Assembly (NCBI RefSeq): GCF_009870125.1
Contig: NC_046679.1
Coordinates: 10,478,001-10,542,000 of the forward strand
Length of the DNA: 64,000 bases
Direction: 5' to 3'
Source of the DNA: Drosophila pseudoobscura
Lineage: Eukaryota; Arthropoda; Insecta; Diptera; Drosophilidae
In this document: in pieces, positions 1-12,500 of the stretch
Numbering within the stretch: position 1 is the stretch's first letter
How the letters are laid out: each line of letters begins with the position of its first letter
Program-made: the position numbers and the translations under genes
The notes under the pieces: model-generated
Database searches by the model: none
What the model saw: the letters and a program-made list of their open reading frames with translations, nothing else
Told to the model about the DNA's origin: nothing

Positions 1-2693
1 ATCCATAATTGTAGCCACAATCGCGGGCGACAGTCTGTTGCATATGTAGCAAGCACTTACACTTACATCAGAGGACGTCTACGAGGACGCTTTAAAGCTG
101 GCAATTATTCGCTTTCGTATTTAGACCTCAATCAATATACTTTCGGACGATTTTCTACAGAGAAATTAACACTTTTGATGTGACATGACCTGAAAATTTA
201 ATTATAGATATCACAGGGCCATCAAACAATAATGGAATTCCTACTAAGGCCCGACCGCCCGGAAACAGCACCGCATTCCACACTGCGTATGCGCGATATT
301 ATGGAAAATTGCTGTCCAGAAAATGTTCCATCTGCCAATCACGAATGCCAGTCAATGAATCAAATCCGACCGAACTAGTTTCGCGTCATTATCATTTCCA
401 TATTTCGGACAGCTTTCAAATATTTGAAATTGAGTCGAGGTCTGGATCCAAAACAATCGAAATAAAAGCGAAAATGCTCCATGCTGGGCTGCTGGACTGC
501 CGAGCTTCCCAGTTGTAATGTAAACACAAACTACATCGAGGGGAGAGCGAGGATGACCTCTAATCGGCTCTATTATAATTTGTTATATAAATATCATTAT
601 CGCCATCAGCATGATTACCATCACATCACATCGCATCCCATCGCATCCCCAGTCATCATCAGCATTATTGTTGGGTCTGGCTTTGTGCCAGATATACACA
701 CTGCCGCTACATATATCATCTTTCGCTGTAATCATCCACTATGTATTGTGGATTGTGTGTTGTGGGTATGTGGGCCATTTATATGCACATATTTTTTGGC
801 ATATTCTCGGGGCAGGATTCATCTCCATCTGCCTTTCTTGTTGTGTGCATAAAATATTTTTGCGGTAATTTTTCATGCTCACATTAGCGGCGTCTGTCAG
901 TGGGGAGAGCGAGCGGGTGGGGCTGCCAATGTTGCAACATCAAGAAGTGTAGCCCCACCGCCCGCATACATAAATAAAAAAAAACCAGAGCCAAGCCGTT
1001 CCATGCCCTGCCATCGGAGTCCTGGGCAGAACGCCAGAACGGCAGACTGTCGGACTCGACTACGTGGCTGCTTGTCGTTTAATCGGTATTGATTTTGTAT
1101 TGTTACTCCGATGCCAATATTTTATTGTACATTCTGCTCTTGGCTCCTGTTCGCCTGGCTGCTGGCTGTTGGCTGCTGGCTCCTGGCCACGTCTCTTGCT
1201 TGCCTTTCTTTCAACGATTGCGCTTTTGGCCATGCTCGGGCGTTAATTGAAAGCCATACAAATTGTGGCCCGGCTGGAAGGCAATTATAAAATTGTTTGG
1301 CCAAAGTTGATTGTAGCGTGAAATGGTCTAGGTCTAGGTCTGCACCTCCCCTCTCACCACCCCTTAACTAACTAATGGGCAAGTCTTCGATAAAATCCAG
1401 CTAACACACACACACGTACACACATGAGGGAAAGGAGAACAGTGGCTGCCGTTAACGCTGAGAGATCAATTGCTTATTTATTGTGCTACATTTTCAACAG
1501 GACTTTGCTTTTAATGCACAAACGTCGTCGTTGTTTGAGCCAAGTTCGATGGCTGTTGTCGTTGTAAGGGATATGCTTTGTGCCGGAGCCCAGACAGGGC
1601 TCGGGAGTGGAGGGGGCATGCCACGACGGGACAGGACAGGCATGAACATGGGGCGGCCATCATTTCCATTCCCTGTATCTTTCTTTGCCCTGCTCTGCAT
1701 ACACGCACACATGTACACACACATGTGTATGCGAACCAGGAAAATCTATAATTCATTTGGCCAATGGATTCGAAGCGATGGCCCATTGCAGATGCAGCTA
1801 TCCATCCGCGTATTAATTTCATAACAGTCAACGTTAAATTGTATTAAAACTGGCATTCGATAACGCAATTATCGAGTGTTACGATTACGTATACGACCTG
1901 TAGTTGTGGGCTGGCTAGGGGGTCGCATCTGGCATTAAACTCGAATCCGTGTGCGACTTAACGGGTATTTTCAATGGAAATTAATTTTCTCCTTGGATAT
2001 GTTTTATTTTCTTTTATATTCTTGATGGAGAAAGCACGGAGATTCCCAATTGAATATGGCAACCGGAAATATACTCGTAATTGAATCGGAAAATTCATTC
2101 CAATAAATGGTTAGCATTTTCTTTCACATTTTCCTTCTCTCTGTGGTGCTCCTCCTCTCTTGGCCGTCCTCTCCGGTTCTCTTGTTGGCCATCCTCTCCG
2201 CTTCGCCTTCTCTGTTGGCCGTTCTCGTCGTTTCGCTTTCGCTTGTGAGCCTTTGGTCGAAACGTTTTTCCTTTGCCCGCGATACTAAATCTGCGGTATG
2301 CCCCAATAAAAATAGACACGTTCTCACAGTTTCCATTCGCCACCAGGCGGCAGATGCATTTCGCAATTTTCGCAGCTTTCGCAGTGCCACCAAGAACCCA
2401 AAATCCCGCACAAACCAAGGCAAAGATCCCACCACATATCACACGGGAAAAATACGCGACAAAAAGACTGTGAAACCATTCAATTGGGAAAAAGTTTTAA
2501 TTGAGTTTTTCGCATCCAATCAAATAATAAAATCAAAACCCATCATTAGAATAAAAAGCAGAGGCGAAGGAGTAAAGGTAAAGAAATTAGTGCAATTCAA
2601 TCGACGCAAATCGAAAGCTGGAATAAGGCCAATTAAAGATATTAATTGAATTAACGCAAACGAAAACGCAAACGCGGGAATAAAAGTGCAAAA
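1..2693 (+). other. 5' flank and probable 5' leader of the PH-domain gene
   Basis: There is no convincing conserved coding sequence here. The base composition is typical fly noncoding DNA with short pyrimidine and CA runs. The ORFs of 60-120 codons overlap on both strands and look like chance. One longer ATG-started frame (2107-2649, 180 codons) ends 44 bp before the presumed kmr start codon and is treated under findings. I could not fix a transcription start: no TATA box with a correctly spaced initiator stands out. Confidence 0.5.
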
Positions 2694-3807
2694 ATGTTTG
2701 GCTGCATCTATCAGCTGTGGGATTGGTGAGTATTCGTACGGTTCTCCCCCTGAGAAAACTGCGAAACTGCAACACGGAACGGGGCGGCACGGCACGGCAA
2801 GGTCAGCCATGTGTCTGCTGCCCCAGCAGCGTCAGCGTCATTGTCTGTGCCTGTGGCTGCGACTGCAGTTAATCAATTACGGTCAATTACGCGACAAGCA
2901 AGTGCACCTGCCTTCCGCTGACGGGGTTTCCGTTCCGCGAAATTGCAGGGCCCAGCCGCGGCTTTACGGCTTTACAGCTTTACGGCTCTACGCCTGTCCC
3001 GTAACCAAACACACATGCAGTGAAAGTTTTTAACGGCTTGGTTTTTTATCTCATTGCAGGTTGGAGGCGCCACCGCTCTTCACGGCCGGCACCATGGACG
3101 CCAAGAAGTTGCAGCAGCTGCAGGAGGCGGCCATACTGGCCCAGCAGCAGAAAAAGCTGCCGCTGGCGTACCAAACGAATCTCATGGACTACCGCACGGC
3201 CACACATTCGCCGGCGGCGATCTACCACCAAGCGCTGTATCAGCAATCTCCCACGGCCACCAGCTCCAGCGGCGGCGGGCCCCTCTCCCCCATCGAGATG
3301 CAGCCGCAGTCGAAGCACCACCATCTGATGAAGCACGGCCACGGGGGCACTTCGAGCAGCTCCCACAGCTCCCCCTATCATCAGTCATACTCGAGCAGCG
3401 GCGGGACGGGCGAGCAGATCTACCAGTCGCCCACGGAGCGCACCTACCTGGCGGCGGCGGGGCGGCTGCAGGCCAGCAATGCGATGGCCGGACACAATCC
3501 GATATCGGCGCTGCAGGCCCAGTACCAGCAGCTGCATCAGGCCAAGATGCACGCCAAGTTGGCCACCCAGAACGAGGCGGCCCACCAGCAGCAGCGAACC
3601 TTTGCTATGCGGCAGGCCATCAATCCACCGACAGGCCACTACCACATGAGTCAGTCCCCCAGCATGGTGTCCAACATGACGACCATTACTCAGCAGCAGC
3701 AGCAACAGCAGCAGCAATTGTTGCAACAGCAGCAGCAGAGGGCTCCCCCCTCCACGCTGAATCTGCAGAATCAATATCAGCCGGCGCAGGGTCCGTTGAA
3801 GCTGCAA

Positions 3808-3839
<32 letters not shown>

Positions 3840-6485
3840 GCAGCAACCGCAGATGCCGAAACACTACCAGGAGCAGCTTTATGCTCACCAGCAACAGCTC
3901 CAGCTTCAGCAGCAACAACAACAGCAACAACAACAGCAACAACAGCAGCAGCAGCAACATCGCCATAAAGCAGATCTCCAGACACCAGGCAGCGAGCACG
4001 GGACGGTCTACATCCAGCAGAATCATCCCGGACACGTGGTTAACCAGGCCTGTCAGACCCAGATATCCACGGTGAAGCCCAAGGCGACGCCCAGCTCCGA
4101 AGAGTCCTCATCCACATCTACCAAGAGTCCCACTCACGCGCCACTCGATCGCAAGAAGAGCGCGGGCTCCATTCAGGCTCTCAAGTCGCCCATCACCAAG
4201 CGGCCACCCACTTCGCCCGTCACTCTGTCTGGCTGGCTGCACAAGCAGGGCTCCGATGGCCTGAAGGTGTGGCGCAAGCGGTGGTTCGTCCTGGCCGAGT
4301 ACTGCATGTACTACTACAAGGGGCCCGAGGAGGAGAAGCTGCTGGGGTCGGTGCTGTTGCCTTCGTATCGTGTGTCCGCCTGTTTGCCGGAGGACAAGAT
4401 CTACCGCAAGTTTGCCTTCAAGTGCGAGCACCAGAACATGAGAACCTACTGGCTGGCGGCGGAGAGTGCCGACGCCATGATGCAGTGGGTGCGAGCCCTG
4501 GCGGCGGCCAGTCTGATGCAGGCTCCTAGCAGCGGTGAATCGGAGCCGAGTGTCAGTTCCTCCCTCAACCACAGTGGGGAGAACTCGGACTCGGGCATCC
4601 ACACCCTGCAATCGCAGCCCAGCAAGGGACAGCCGACGCCGTCCTCGGACAACGCCGGAAGCACTGGCGGCGGTGGCGCCCAGCCCCTGTACGCCAATGC
4701 TCCGCCCAAGCCGCGTCGCACCAACGACGGCGGCTACTCCTCCCCATCACCGGAGCACAACGAACAGCCGCAGCAGCAGCAGCAGTCATCTAGTCGCCGC
4801 CTGATGTCGCCCACGCAGCAGCTTTACCAGCAGCAGCAGCAGCACCAACAACAGCAGCAACAACAACGATCTCAGCAGCAGCCACAGCAGCCGCAGCAGC
4901 AGCAGCATCATGCCATCTACGACACGAGGACGGGCCACGTATCGTCCGCCCTGCAGCTGCAGCAGGCCCAGCAGCAGTACAATCTGGATCATCTGGAGGC
5001 TCAGTTCCAGCAGCAGCAGCTAGACATGGAGGAGCAGATTGTCCGACTGCAGCAGCAGCGGGCCGCCGAGGAGATCTACGGCGAGCGGGAGATATACATG
5101 GCGAAGCTGATACAGCAGCAGCGTGCCGCAGGCGGCGGCGGCTATCCCACCCAGCAGCAGCTCCTGCAGGCCGAGCGACGCACTCCGGATGCCTACGGAC
5201 GGTCCAAGCAACAGCGCCTCTTTGCTGCCGCAGCAGCTGCAGCAGACTACGAGGATATCTACAACATGTCGCAACTGGGCGGCGGGGGCGGTGGAGCAGT
5301 GCCCATGTCTGCCCAGGAGGCTCTACTGCAGGAGGCGGCCAGCTACCGACGGCCCCTTAGCCCGCCCAGCTACGATGGCAGCAAGCATTTGCCGGCCATG
5401 CCCCAACGATACACGCCCAACCACTTGGAGGTAAGTGCAATTCTCCCCGAAGGCAATCAAAGTTGCATGCCACCACCAGCAGCTCCAGCCACACGGTTTC
5501 TGATTACCTGCCACTTGATATCCATGGTATCCATGGCATCCCTTCGCATTCGAAACTTTAGGGGCACTTGGGGGTGTTGGCGTTGGCGTTGGCGTTGGCG
5601 TTGACGTTACGGTTGGCGTGGGCGTGAACGTGGGCGAAGGTCATCCCATCAAATCATCTGCGATGCTACTTGATGTTGTCTGATTGCAGCAAATGAATGG
5701 AGCTGGAAGTGCAGCACGAACGGGGGTTCCAAGAGGGGCTCTGACCTAGTTCGAAAGTTTCCCGGAATTCCACCTCAGCACGTAGCAGGGTTTCACTTTT
5801 ATTTGCCCTTGCAGGGGCAGGAATAAATTCTGATTATGTTGCTGTGTTGCCTTGTTGCCTTGTTGCCTGTGAGATACACGATGCCTGTGAGCTGCGGCAC
5901 AGGATGATACAGCGAAGGACTCCATCAAGCCGAGTACAAAACGTATTTCAGGTCCATCTGGCTGAAGTGCCCTTTTAGTGCAACATTCCCTCTCCATTCC
6001 CCGTCCCCATGCACATTGTTGGCCAACAGAATACCTGAGAGTCTTAGCTGGAAACTTTCCGTTTCGAGCAGCAGTCGGCTGGGAGGCCCACCCTCACCCT
6101 CAGACGCCTCTCAAGCCCCCGCACTTTGCTGGCTGCCCGCGCGCACTCTTTAATTGGACGTTAGTGTGTCAGTGGGTTGCTAAATTGCAGAAATTTGTTC
6201 ACCCATGGGGCGGGCGCTGCAATTTCCTTCAAATGCAACTTTATGAGGCACTGGCAGACGTGGCAGGAGGAGGAGCAGGAACTTGAGCAGCTGCTTTGTG
6301 GGTCAAACGGCCAAGACGGCCAGGAAATGAGTAGCGTGCATGATTTATGGGCCCGGTCCTGGGCCTGGCCAGGAGCAGCTGTGCCTCCGTGTGTGTGCCT
6401 TGGCCTGTGCCAAGTGTCGAACAAGTTACGGGCCACGCCAATCTCCCAGCGGCAGTTTTAAAATGCCAACCGCCCTACCAGCCAC

Positions 6486-6520
<35 letters not shown>

Positions 6521-9500
6521 CCCAGCCACCCAACCATTACATAACATAACATAACCCCCTCTCTTGCTTGCTCTTTCTCTTTATTCCTCCCCGCAGGCCA
6601 ACGCTGATCAGCTAATCAATACCATGGACTTGCGTGCCCGCTCCGCAGCGGCCATCGTGCGACCACACTCGGCTGACTTTCTGGAGTATGAGGCGCGTGC
6701 CGAGGCCGCTGCAGCTGCGGCAGCCGCAGCGGTGGCCCAGAGCAAGCACGAAAGCGGACGTGCCCCGCGACCCAAGTCCAGCCTGGACATCAACCGCACT
6801 CCGGACAGCTTCTACTACTCGGAGGCCAGCTACGCGGAGAAGATGCGCAAGAGTGCGCTCTACCTGCAGAGCGGAGGAGCGGGCGCAGCGCAGCCACAGC
6901 AGGCGGGCAGCTATCGCACCGCAGCCGGGGACTTTGGGTCGGGCGTGAACACCATTGGATACGAGAATCCCTACGAGCGGGCGTACAAGCGCCAGGAACT
7001 GCTGGCCGAGGCCCAGGCCCAGGGTGGCGTCGCCAGCAGCATGCCACGCATGAGTCGCTCGGCCAGCCAGGGGGCAGGCTGTGGGTCGGTGGCCCGCTCT
7101 GCCTCCGCCCTGCCGCAACAGCAGCAGCACCAGCACCAGCTGCAGCAGCAGCACTCGGAGGAGCTGCCTCCACTCAATGTGCATCCGGGCTCCATTTTCC
7201 CGCCCTCGATGTCCACGCAGGAGATCATATGCAAGAACGAGCAGTTCCTGCGCTCGGCCAGTGCCCGGCTACCGAAGCGCAGCGGCGGCATGGATGACGA
7301 CTACTCGGCGGGCAACTCGACCACAACATCGCCCACATCGGGGGCTGTGCCCTCGCCGCAGCACGCTCAGGACGGGGAGCGCAAGCGGGAGGAGTCAATG
7401 AAGCGGCTTCTGGAGTGGAAGCAGCGCATGCTGCAGTCCCCTCTCACCCGTAAGGGCGTGCAGCAGGGCGGCAGCAACATGTCCGCCATGTCGAAGCTGG
7501 GCAGCAACCCGAACATTCTGCTCTCCTCGACGGCGGTGGCCAGTGGCGCCCGCTATGGCCCCCAGGCCGGCAAGACGGGCCTCTTGGTGAACGGCGGCAG
7601 CTCTGCCGCTGGTGGAGGAGCCAATCCGGCCCCAGTCGGAGGCATACAACGTTCCAGATCGGAGACTCAGGCCAATGTGGGACCCGGCGGAGTGTACAAC
7701 AGCTACTCCTCGGACGATGAGGGTGAGTCCAAACACCGGCTTGATCGCATCCCATACGTATTCCCCATTTTTGCTTTGCTTTCACTCTGTCTGTCCCTCC
7801 TATGTACTACGACTGTATCTCTCTGCATCTGTCTCTATTCCGTATCTGTATCTGTACATCAGTATCGGTATCTGTATCTGTATCTGTAGCTATATCTGTA
7901 TCTGTAGCTGTTGCTAACCGCGTGCTGCGTGCTGCGTTCTTTACTTTTACTTTTATTTGCTCTTTTGCTTTGCTTTCAATTAGTTGCATGTTGTCCCTAC
8001 CGAGACGGTCTCTACTTTGCCTCCTGCGCCTGCTCCTGCTCCCGTTCCCGCTCCTCTTGTTTTGTAGTTGCGTAATTCCTTCCTCCGGGCTAAGCCCAGG
8101 GCTTACACTTGGCTGGAAACCGTTGCGTTCCCATTCTGAATTGAGCTTTAAGACAATATTTAAAAGCCCTTTTCAGCGTACTTTCCACCTTACCAACCTT
8201 ACCAGCCAATCCTTTTCCCATTAACCTAGTATACGTAAGCTTTCCCCCATTTCAATGCTAATTTATCATGGCCAGACTTAACAACACAAAAGCTTCAAGT
8301 AGTTTAATGTTTGTGAGCTTTTTTGTTTGCTGGGGTAGCAGCCCCAATTTGTTTGTTGCATTTTTTATGATTTAATAAATAGAGTTAATTGGAAAACCAG
8401 AAATAATCGAGTTAAACGAACCGAATCGAAACTGAAACAAAAAACAAGAAACCTTCCTGCCGTCCGCACACATCACACACAGCTACACAAATACACAAAC
8501 ACAACGCACACACACACACACACACACACACACTCATGCACAATAGAAACTTCCAAATGCGATAAATGATGATAAAGAATAATTAAAAGACGATGCCCGA
8601 AAGTAGGCAACGCAGGCGGTCCCTCGACAGCGTCTGTTTGTACATTTTTACTTTTCATTCTTTCAACAAAAATGGATAATGGAAAACGGAATAATCCATG
8701 AACAAATATCTATGTAGTCACATCTCTCTCTTTCTCTCTATATATCTCTCTCTCTCTCTTTCTTTATTTGTACATGTATTTATTTCATGGGTTTAGTTTT
8801 GCAAATGGTATAAAACATCTCCAAAAATATTCCACAAAATGCATTCCATCTCTAGCGTAGCTAATTTCATTTTCGTCTTCGTACATGACTGGGTGATTGG
8901 TATTTCTACTACTAAATGCCGCTGTAAACTTCGCACTAAACCCCAATAAAATACAAACAAAAAAAAAATACCACAAAAAAAACCAAATAAAACTCAACTC
9001 AAACTCAATCTGGGATCATAGCGCAATCGAACACCCATTTTGATTGAATTTAATTACAAAACCAGCAAGATATAAAAATATTTGTTTTATATTTCTTCTT
9101 TTTCCACATAAAAAATATAAATATTCTCGTTGTGTATACGTTAATTTTTGGCTCTCTTTAAACGAAAAAAATACAATTTTTCAATTTGTAAATGTTGTAA
9201 ATGTAAAAAAAAAATCAAAATCGATTTAAAAAAATACTTGCAAAAACATAAAACAAAAACGCACGATAAAACACGCAGATGGGACTGTGGATGATACAGG
9301 GTATCATGGTGGCGCGGCAGGAAGGTCTACAACAGAAACAACAACGACTAATGAAAATACAATAACAACAACAACAACGACAGGAAACACAATAGCAATA
9401 GCAACAACAACAACAACAACAATAGCATTAGAAACGAACAAAACAACATTAGAAAGACTTAGTAGTAGCAACAACTTAAGCAGTTTAACACCAACAACAA

Positions 9501-12500
9501 CTTCAACAGGAAGAGGAGAAGGACCAACACCAACAACGCCAACAACACCAACAACAACACCAACAATCAATGCAAAATTCCATCTAAAACCCATTCTGAA
9601 AGTGCACGAGGCCAGCAGAACGCCCATTATTCAGGTACAGCCCAAACGGCCCGAAGAGAGGCCTAAACTGAAATTGCAATTGCCACCGGCGGACATAGAT
9701 GGGGAGGATGGGGAGCAGCCCGTTCCCATTTTGCCAAAGAAAACAGCGCCCAAGTCGCCGCAGAATGCCAATTATGTTCCCGTATACAACAATAAGCTGG
9801 TCAGCAGCGGCAACTACGAAAACATGGAATTTGGCAAGCCAATTCAGAGCCCAGTCCAAGCCCAGGCAGAGGCAGAGGCACATACACAGGCACAGGCACC
9901 GTCCCAGGATAGTGTGGCGATTAATGATCCCGAGGAGACACCAATGCTGATGCAGCTAAAGCTGTTTAAGGAGCAGCAACAAGAGGCCGCACAAAAGCAG
10001 GAGCAGCAACAGCAGCAGCAGCAGAGGGAGGAGGAGCCACAGACCGAGGACGATTTAACGCCAACGGCAGAAAGCAGGCCTCCACTAGGAGAGGCCTCTA
10101 TAGATTATGATGATGATGATGCAGCTCGAATGAGAGACGATATACAGGTAGATGGGGATGGCGATGCCGATTCCGATGCCTATGCAGATGAATTGGAGGA
10201 TGATGAGGATGAGAGCACTGCCTGTGAGGAGTACACAGATGATGACATTGACGAGGCCTTGGCGCAAGATGATGATGATGATGATGATTATGAGGAGAAG
10301 GAGGCGTCGTCGGCTGACATGACTGACCTCCCAAGTGATAAGGAGCTGCAGCAGCTTTATGTCAACGAGCCCATTACGCCCACGGATCAGCAGTTCGATG
10401 AGAGCCACTATCTGCCTATGACACCCAAGAAGGTGGAACTGGGTCAACCAGGCACCCTCAGCCTGGTGGCCACGCACGACAGCTACCTGGAGGAGGAGAA
10501 TCACTATGTGGAAATGACCAAGGGCATACAGGACGAGGATGGCAGAAACAACTACGAGATCATGTGCATTGCCAGCACTAGCAGCAGCAAAATAACCAAA
10601 GCGGAGCCTGTTTACATGGAGCTGGCAGGGGTCAAGGCATCGGCAGCAGCCACAGCAGCCGAAGAGGCACACTGCTCTTCAGGTCGCTCTACGCTGAAAA
10701 AGGGTAAGAAATCCGGCACGGAGACTCTGAAGAAGAAGTCCAAGAAGAGGCAGGGCAAGGACATGCCGGATATACTGAAGCCAGCCAAAAGTGCCCTGGC
10801 CCTAGCCAGCGATAGCTCAGACGCCGACGACGAGAGCAGCAGGCAGCAGCTGGAGGCCAAGAAGCTGCGCTCGCGGTCGCGTTTCAGTCTGTCGGACACT
10901 TTTAGGCCGGCGTCCTACTACCTGGGCGCCTCCACGCCGCTGAACAACTATGCGGAGAGCTCGGATAGCGAAATATTGCCCCCGCCGCCCATTCCCGACT
11001 CCCCGCCGCCCATGGAGGAGCTGAAGACCGAGGAGATTTTCTCCTCGGAGCACTACGACACCGTGAAGAGGCGCGACAGCAAGGTGAACCTGTCCTACGA
11101 GCAGCTGCCCAAGATGCATGCCAGCAATACGTCCCTCAATCTGTCGAAGACCGATCCCAGCACCACGCTGAAGAGCAGTCGCCTCTCCCTGCCCGACCAT
11201 TTTGCCAAGGGGCGTGGCGGCACCACATCGCGGGCTGCTGCCACGGCCACCAAAGGCACTGCCACGCCCACTGTTCTGCTGAAGCAGCATCACGCCCGCA
11301 CTCTGTCCGATTCGAACTACAGCTGCCAGACGGACAACAGCTCTTCGCGTACTTCCTCGGACCTGGAACTCTATCGGAAGCGAGGACAGCAGCGTCCGTC
11401 GCCGGCCCGGTGTCCCAGCAATAACTCCCTGCCCCTGCGCTATGTGGGGGACAGCAGCGAGAACGAGTCGTCCGTGGAGTTTAGGCAGCGGTCGGACTCG
11501 GAGCTGGATCGCCAGCGGTCGCGGCGACCGCTCTCCCAGGAGTCGATCAGTGAGATCGAGTCGCTGAGCGAACAGTTCGAGGAGACTCTGAGCAGCCACG
11601 AGCTGGACACGTACCTGAGCCATCTCCAGGGCAGGGATCTGCTGCCCTATCAGCACACGAGCACTAGTCATGCCACGCCCACCAGCCACCTGCTGAACGA
11701 TGCCAATGCTGCGGCCGGCGCGGATATTCTGACCAATCTGATCAAGCCGCCGAAGACGTTCCGCAACGCGGATGACGGCGACGGGGAACAGCACTTTTAC
11801 GGCAACATCCACTTCCTCTCCTCCACGGACTCCATCCAGCAGCTGGGCGAGGGCGGAGCGGCTGTGGCAGCGGCAGCGGCTGCCTACCTCACGCCCATGC
11901 ACAGCCGGAACAACAGCAACATATCCACGCAATCGGCGCCGTACTATTACTCCGAGCTGCCGGCACCACTGCCGCTGAACAACCAGCGGGACATCCACGC
12001 CCATGGCCTGAACATTGCCCACATTCACAATCCCATCGATCGGCACCAGTTCAATATGGATGCCCTGGTGGACAAGGACCAGGCCATCGACAGCAAGAAT
12101 CTGTACTGCGTGAAGGCCAACAACGAGAAGCTCAGCTACAGCAGCAACAAGAACCTGAACCTGAAGGCGGGCCAGGCGCAGCTCAAGCTGAACAACATGC
12201 AGCTTGTGGGCGGCGAGGCAGTGGAGGGGCCGGCAGGAGAGAGCGGGGTCAGCGGCAGCAGCCCCAGCAGCAGCGGGACCCAGAGCCATCCACTAAACCC
12301 AGCCCATTCATTTCTCACAACTACTAAAAACACAAATCTCGCTCGTAAATCGATTGGTGGTAGCCTCTTGGATGAAGGACCTCATAGCGATAGCGGTAAC
12401 GATGGTGTTAACGTTCATGGTGTGGGTGTGGACAAGTGCAGACCCTCTGCAGAGTCGGCTGGCCCAGAAGGAGGCCCACTACTAACAGCAGGACGAGTGA

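Noticed and set aside
3385-4035. Leu-rich minus-strand frame
   Set aside because: It is the complement of CAG glutamine tracts, giving poly-Leu by composition.
10817-12289. 490-codon minus-strand frame opposite the large kmr exon
   Set aside because: Antisense shadow of GC-rich coding sequence; no motif, no splice context, and the + frame has coding character throughout.
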